Positions 49,620 to 53,878 of a DNA stretch of 53,878 bases are shown one piece after another. Below the pieces are notes generated by a model, which saw nothing but the letters and a program-made list of their open reading frames with translations, was not told the origin of the DNA and did no database searches. The DNA is from Candidatus Nitrosocaldus sp. (GTDB taxonomy: Archaea; Thermoproteota; Nitrososphaeria; Nitrososphaerales; Nitrosocaldaceae): assembly GCA_025054855.1 (NCBI GenBank), contig JANWZS010000013.1, positions 1-53,878 of the forward strand, written 5' to 3'. The position numbers and the translations under genes are program-made. How positions within the stretch are numbered: position 1 is the first letter of the stretch; each line of letters opens with the position of its first letter.

Positions 49620-50180
49620 CTACGATCCCTGATCATCATAATCATAACCACCAGCCCTCTGCTCCAGTTCATCAAGCATCGACAGGATGAGCCTTAGCCT
49701 ATCATCCCCCATCCTCTCTCGCCTTATGGTATCGAATGCATCCATGATCTTGCTCTGCTCCTGCTCCTGCACCATGGCATCGTATGAGGCGAAGAACCTC
49801 TCCTCCCTATCCATGTGCACATACAGGTATTCGGCATAGGCCTTGAGCATCCTTGCCACTGGCTCGCTACCCTGCTCCCTGAGCCAAGCATCAAGATTCA
49901 TGTTGAGCATCCTCGCTATCCTCCTGCCAAGTTCATGCTCCACCATCAGCGCCCTTGCCTCATCCTCGAGCATGCTACCCTTCACGGCAGGGAAGTATGA
50001 GCACTCCTCCTTGAAGTGGTGATACGCATCTATGAACATCTCTACAAGGATGAGGATCTTCTTCACATCCTCGACTGGCACATAACCACTGCCATATATA
50101 ATCTCCGAGTACCTCCTCACCATCCTGTGTATCCTCCTCACCATCCTATGATCCTCCCTTAGGTTGGATGTTGCGCTCAT
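49620..50180 (-). CDS. Hemerythrin-like HHE-domain protein
   Basis: A 186-residue four-helix protein with the His/Glu positions of the hemerythrin-like (HHE) fold: His11 in REDHRM and His18, His54 or His55 with Glu58/Glu59 in DAYHHFKEEC, Glu81/His82 in VEHELGRR, and His122 with Glu126/Glu127 in VHMDREERFF. These would hold a non-heme di-iron centre for oxygen, nitric oxide or redox sensing; the exact gas is unknown. Tail residues 155-186 are acidic and Tyr/Asp-rich. It is followed on the minus strand 15 bp away... in genome order by the small membrane protein at 50195, which lies upstream and could share a transcript. Confidence 0.85.
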   Translation of the reverse strand: MSATSNLREDHRMVRRIHRMVRRYSEIIYGSGYVPVEDVKKILILVEMFIDAYHHFKEECSYFPAVKGSMLEDEARALMVEHELGRRIARMLNMNLDAWLREQGSEPVARMLKAYAEYLYVHMDREERFFASYDAMVQEQEQSKIMDAFDTIRRERMGDDRLRLILSMLDELEQRAGGYDYDDQGS

Positions 50181-50194
50181 CCCCCACCCCTCCC

Positions 50195-50389
50195 CTATCT
50201 ACTATCCTTTCTGCCAGTGGAGCGACCCCTAGCATAGTATGCAATGAAGATGATCCCAAGCACTATATTTATTACTGCTAGATAGAGGATGAACGATGAG
50301 CCAGTAACACTGCTTACCCATGCGCCCCAGCCTCCGGCGACGAAGAACATTATGGCTATATGCATAGCCCTCCTCCCCTTCATTATCAT
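50195..50389 (-). CDS. Small membrane protein
   Basis: A 64-residue protein with two membrane segments (HIAIMFFVAGGWGAWVSS, and FILYLAVINIVLGIIFIAYY) and a basic end (RGRSTGRKDSR). ATG 50389 (MIMKGRR) is chosen because a TATA-like cttttatatc lies about 26 bp upstream; a longer frame to 50488 has poor coding character. The hemerythrin-like gene follows 14 bp downstream, so they likely share a transcript. Confidence 0.62.
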   Translation of the reverse strand: MIMKGRRAMHIAIMFFVAGGWGAWVSSVTGSSFILYLAVINIVLGIIFIAYYARGRSTGRKDSR

Positions 50390-50723
50390 ACCGATGGTAT
50401 TTAGGAGCGGGTGATATAAAAGAGGATTGAGTGGATATGGGCCAATAATGTGATTTTTGTTGGTATCGCATCTCTCGTATAGATGCAAAATCTTATTAAA
50501 ATATATAGAACATATAAAACTGTTTGATAATCATATGGTTGATTATGTATACCAATACGCTCATCATGGCATATGCTTATCACGTAACCTATAGTGCCTT
50601 ACTTGCACCTACCTATGTGTGGTGGATGATCTGCTCGTTCAACACCTAAACCTCAGCAGTGTAGTATGATAAAAGCAGGGAGAAGAAGAAGGATGGTCAC
50701 TGTGCTAAACGGCAAACCAACTA
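50390..50723. other. AT-rich intergenic region
   Basis: About 330 bases containing the TATA region of the small membrane-protein gene (about 50413-50420) and an AT-rich stretch at 50490-50530 of unknown role. It ends at the 3' end of the sugar dehydrogenase gene. No credible gene is present. Confidence 0.4.
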
Positions 50724-52253
50724 CTATGCAGTTAAGTTGAATCGTTTGATTGGCGTAGTCCTGCCCAACACCACTATAGTTATCATGATGAAAGCTAACA
50801 TAAATGCCAATGTGAACTGAGGGAATTCTGGTATTACATGAACATTGAAAGAGATGGCATCAAGTTGGGGATCAAAGTCAGGCAGGCCTATACCTCTAAT
50901 CTGCAGGGTCACACTCCCCTCTTCGAGGCGATAGGAATGTAGGCCAGTTCCATCTACGGTTTTACCTACCTCCGAGAAGATGATACTATTATCCCTAATT
51001 ATTAAGAGCTCATAAGATACATCCTTGATAACTTGACCGTCTTGGTCTATGAATCTTATAGCAAATGAAGCAGGGTGAGTATCCTTTGGTTGGGTAAATG
51101 ATAACTGGACCCTTACTCCCTTGATGGTATCTTCTAGCGTAGCCTCTACCTGAACCAATCTCCATATGGTCTTGAAATCCGATACATAGATGTATCCATC
51201 AGGACCCTGCTCGATATCAGTCACAGAGCCTATTCCACGGGAAGGCAATCTATATTCTTTAATGGACTTTACAACATCATAGTTAGGCCCCTCCAGTTCA
51301 ATATGGAGTAATGAACGCAGATTATATGATAGGAGGAGTAAGTCATTCTCAAACCCTGCATACTTGCTACCAGTGTAAAATATCATCTCTGTAGGCGCTA
51401 TAGCTCCTTCCCATGAATATATTCCGCCTCCTCCAAGCAGGGTAGGCCAGCCGTAATCATTGCCTGGATAAAGTATATTTAGTTCGTCCCCAGTCTCTGG
51501 TCCATTCTCTGATACATACGCCCTACCAGTTATGGGATGGAATGCTATACCAAATACATTCCTATGTCCTAGCGTGTAAATTGGGGAACCTGGAAAAGGA
51601 TTATCCTCAGGTATACTTCCATCTTTATTGATTCGGAGTATCTTGCCCGCTAAAGAATCGGTATCCTGTGCCAGTGATCTCCTCCTAAACTCAGCAGCAT
51701 CGCCCCCTGTCACATATAACTTGCCATCGGGACCAAACTCTAGGGGACCGCCGTTATGCTGCCATGAAGCGGGCAATCTATCCAACAGGACCTGCATATC
51801 TGTTAATCTATCATCCCTTAATGTGAATCTGCTCACCTGTCTATAAGATGTTTGGTCTTCCTCGTCCCAGTATGTCCAGTGCAGATATACATAGTTGTTA
51901 CTGATAAACTCTGGGTCAACTTCTAACCCTATCAGACCCCTCTCGTCAAATTGCCCACTAGGTTTTGTGGAGTGGTATACATCTAACCTTATTAATTCTA
52001 CTGGTGAGCCAGAACCAGGTTTAATCAACTGTACCTTTCCGCTTTTAAGCCCTCCACATATTATGCTGCCATCTGGAAGAAATTCAAATGTTACACCACA
52101 GTCTTCGAGATTTGAGGCTATTATTTGAAATTCGAACCTACTCTCTGATATATTTTGTGCAGTCGCTTCATATACCACAACGATAATACTACATAAAAAT
52201 ATAACTATAGCCGTATATATAACTAAGATTTTTATAGATTTAGGATTATTCAT
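50724..52253 (-). CDS. PQQ-type sugar (glucose/sorbosone) dehydrogenase, surface-anchored
   Basis: A 509-residue protein. An N-terminal membrane segment (IKILVIYTAIVIFLCSIIVV) is followed by a six-bladed propeller of the soluble glucose dehydrogenase type: GLIGLEVDPEFISNNYVYLH, WQHNGGPLEFGPDGKLYVTG, TLGHRNVFGIAFHPITGRAY, ENGPETGDELN and PGNDYGWPTLLGG. A beta-sandwich domain (about 385-470) and a C-terminal VIPEFPQFTLAFMLAFIMIT helix with basic tail follow; IPEF is the PEF-type anchor motif. Homologues oxidise aldose sugars with PQQ. Codons are AAA-, GAA-, CAA- and TTA-rich, unlike most of the window, suggesting horizontal acquisition. Confidence 0.88.
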   Translation of the reverse strand: MNNPKSIKILVIYTAIVIFLCSIIVVVYEATAQNISESRFEFQIIASNLEDCGVTFEFLPDGSIICGGLKSGKVQLIKPGSGSPVELIRLDVYHSTKPSGQFDERGLIGLEVDPEFISNNYVYLHWTYWDEEDQTSYRQVSRFTLRDDRLTDMQVLLDRLPASWQHNGGPLEFGPDGKLYVTGGDAAEFRRRSLAQDTDSLAGKILRINKDGSIPEDNPFPGSPIYTLGHRNVFGIAFHPITGRAYVSENGPETGDELNILYPGNDYGWPTLLGGGGIYSWEGAIAPTEMIFYTGSKYAGFENDLLLLSYNLRSLLHIELEGPNYDVVKSIKEYRLPSRGIGSVTDIEQGPDGYIYVSDFKTIWRLVQVEATLEDTIKGVRVQLSFTQPKDTHPASFAIRFIDQDGQVIKDVSYELLIIRDNSIIFSEVGKTVDGTGLHSYRLEEGSVTLQIRGIGLPDFDPQLDAISFNVHVIPEFPQFTLAFMLAFIMITIVVLGRTTPIKRFNLTA

Positions 52254-53362
52254 TCCTCATCCTTATAAAGACCTTTCTACTCTTATTTAATCCTAACGTA
52301 ATGCAACTGGTCTCAGCAATATCAAGTTGTATCAGCATGAAGAATTATGCATCTATCGATACCTGCTTGCTTACATGCTGGTATAGAATTGCTCCAGCAT
52401 GAACTCAGCATACGGAGCCATTTCTCCATTTATATATGCTGTTACTATCCATGACCCTCATATTGGCTGTTTCTGCTCGTACCATTCAGTACTTACAAGT
52501 GGCTTATCTGTACCTTACTCCAGCGCTTCAGTATCATGGACATCAATAACAAGGCATCTCCTGTAGCCATTGCTGCAATATACCATTAACCATACTAATA
52601 GTTGACGCTTGCCTGTCGCTCCATCTCACCCACTCCTGCTGTTATGCATCATCTCCTGTACATAGCTCCTGTACATAGCAGGTACTCTACGTACCTGCCT
52701 TATGGTGTACATAACCTGATAGACATGCGAGAAGTTATCTATCCTGATGGATACCCTGCCATATGCTAGAAGATGATATAGCAATTCTGCTGTAACCTTA
52801 ACATTGTATGGTAGAGTTACGCTATGCTATGCCCTTACCATTGCCATCATCCCATCTCCCATGAGTAGATAATAGAGATATTTATGGCAAGGAGGATTGG
52901 CAGTAAGATGCCCATTATATGAGCGCTCTGGACGGAGATCGTACTTGAGCCAGTACCGTAGCAATTACATCGATACAAGTCAGTACTAGAGAGCCAAGTA
53001 TAAGGGAGGGGAGTGTGTATAAACGGCTTTGATACTCAAAGCGTTAACACAATTAGTAACCCATGTAGCTCGTGCACAGGATCGAGACCATTTTGGTGTA
53101 TTTGCGTATGATATATAACAAGGGGGTTATGTTGTGGCATCCGTTAGATACATAGGCTCTATACTATATAGCTTTCTTAACTTTTTTATAAAATTAGTAT
53201 AGATTCATCATGTGGATAGATTAATTTAATCAAGTTCATATTCTACTATCCGTCTTTGTGATCTTCATCTTATACGATGATCCCAATCTACCATTACTAC
53301 TATAACTCCAATTATATAACATTCATTATGGTACTCAAACAACATAATATTAATATCATTGC
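52254..53362. other. 1.1-kb gene-poor tract with a possible gene remnant
   Basis: No intact gene. On the reverse strand at about 52625-52826 there is an open stretch of about 60 codons without a start, reading (in part) VKVTAELLYHLLAYGRVSIR and IDNFSHVYQVMYTIRQVRRV, which looks like protein and may be the tail of a decayed gene. The 53150-53360 part is very AT-rich and likely holds the promoter for the gene at 53363. Direct repeats ctcctgtacatag and an inverted gcaggta/tacctgc pair lie near 52647-52690. Confidence 0.4.
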
Positions 53363-53794
53363 ATGGGTGTAGAGAACGTGATGCACACTCACGATGATGT
53401 AAACCTTGTATCCATGCTATCCATGCTCAAGAGCAGGGCCATTAGGAGCAGGGTATGGTACAGGGCATTGAGCATACATGAGAGGGTACTCGTGGGCCTG
53501 GTAGGCAGGTACATACAGGATGTGAGGAACAGGCAGTTGGCAATAGTACTGGCCAGGATAGCCATGAAGTTGAGCATAGCAGTAAACCAGTTCATAAGGG
53601 CTGAGCAGCACGGCTTTGCAAAGGCATACGCATGGCTCAAGGGAGTAATGCATGCAGGCATGGGTGTTAGGGATGCAGGCATGTGCACGTGTATGAGCAT
53701 GAACAGCCTATCGATCATGCTCCCTAGCAGGGGCATCATCGAATGGTTCACCATGCTTGAGATGAGTATGGTAACGGGGAGATGGCACTACTAG
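53363..53794 (+). CDS. Helical protein of unknown function
   Basis: A 143-residue, mostly helical protein. SRAIRSRVWYRALSIHERVL followed by VGRYIQDVRNRQLAIVLARI and MKLSIAVNQFIRAEQHGFAK is a pattern of basic amphipathic helices that I associate with a small conserved archaeal protein family of unknown role. The C-terminal 45 residues are Met/Gly-rich and irregular. The upstream AT-rich tract can provide a promoter. Coding is supported by host-like codons only. Confidence 0.62.
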   Translation: MGVENVMHTHDDVNLVSMLSMLKSRAIRSRVWYRALSIHERVLVGLVGRYIQDVRNRQLAIVLARIAMKLSIAVNQFIRAEQHGFAKAYAWLKGVMHAGMGVRDAGMCTCMSMNSLSIMLPSRGIIEWFTMLEMSMVTGRWHY

Positions 53795-53878
53795 TTGTTT
53801 GTGGTACAGTAACACAGCAGTATAGCAGTATGATAAATAAGAGCGATAGTGGTGGTACTAGGTAATGAGTAGTAGCAG

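Overview
The window is archaeal and points to a thermophilic member of the Nitrososphaeria (Thaumarchaeota), perhaps Nitrosocaldus-like; the genus is an inference. The evidence is an archaeal information-processing set (Orc1/Cdc6, GINS, TFE alpha), GGGP synthase for archaeal ether lipids, an archaeal riboflavin route (GTP cyclohydrolase III plus an ArfC-type reductase), a GrpE-DnaK-DnaJ set, cobalamin genes, PEF-like C-terminal anchors, and AGG/ATA/GAG-rich codon use. Most genes look leaderless, with a TATA-like box about 25 bp before the start codon. No rRNA, CRISPR array, transposase or ammonia-oxidation gene was seen.

Layout. 1-3.3 kb: on the minus strand, a damaged type I CRISPR-Cas operon (cas6, a cas8-like C-terminal remnant, a cas7 that runs off the edge) and a decayed HEPN-MNT toxin-antitoxin gene. 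3.4-16 kb: tRNA-Val and tRNA-Arg, a nitrilase-family enzyme, BluB, regulators, a GH5 glycosidase, PurC, a redoxin and an alcohol dehydrogenase, separated by unusually long non-coding tracts. 15.6-24.7 kb: GINS, glutamine synthetase, serine hydroxymethyltransferase, GGGP synthase, several winged-helix and small proteins, and a DHH phosphoesterase. 24.7-26.4 kb: a replication origin with three direct ORB repeats, one degenerate inverted ORB and an AT-rich stretch, next to orc1/cdc6. 26.5-33.7 kb: a SpoIIM-like membrane protein, a PAC2 protein, CbiE, a RecA-fold protein without its P-loop, a class V aminotransferase and an MDR reductase. 33.7-39.4 kb: a plus-strand run of a CitE-like lyase, then ribE, ribB, ribH, gch3/arfA, an amidohydrolase and arfC. 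39.4-42.5 kb: TFE alpha, a tRNA-Gln gene with an apparent intron near position 8/9, and a Rossmann-type protein. 42.5-49.2 kb: a proteostasis block (grpE, dnaK, dnaJ, two small heat-shock proteins flanking a PAC2 protein) and a HAD phosphatase. 49.2-53.9 kb: tRNA-Leu, a hemerythrin-like protein, a PQQ-type sugar dehydrogenase with foreign codon use, a long gene-poor tract and a small conserved-looking protein.

How the genes work together. The riboflavin block covers GTP opening, reduction, the dihydroxybutanone phosphate branch, lumazine formation and riboflavin formation. The step in archaea without an agreed enzyme, a deamination, could be carried out by the amidohydrolase that overlaps gch3. 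BluB and CbiE belong to cobalamin synthesis. The chaperone block puts the DnaK system, small heat-shock proteins and a PAC2-domain protein together.
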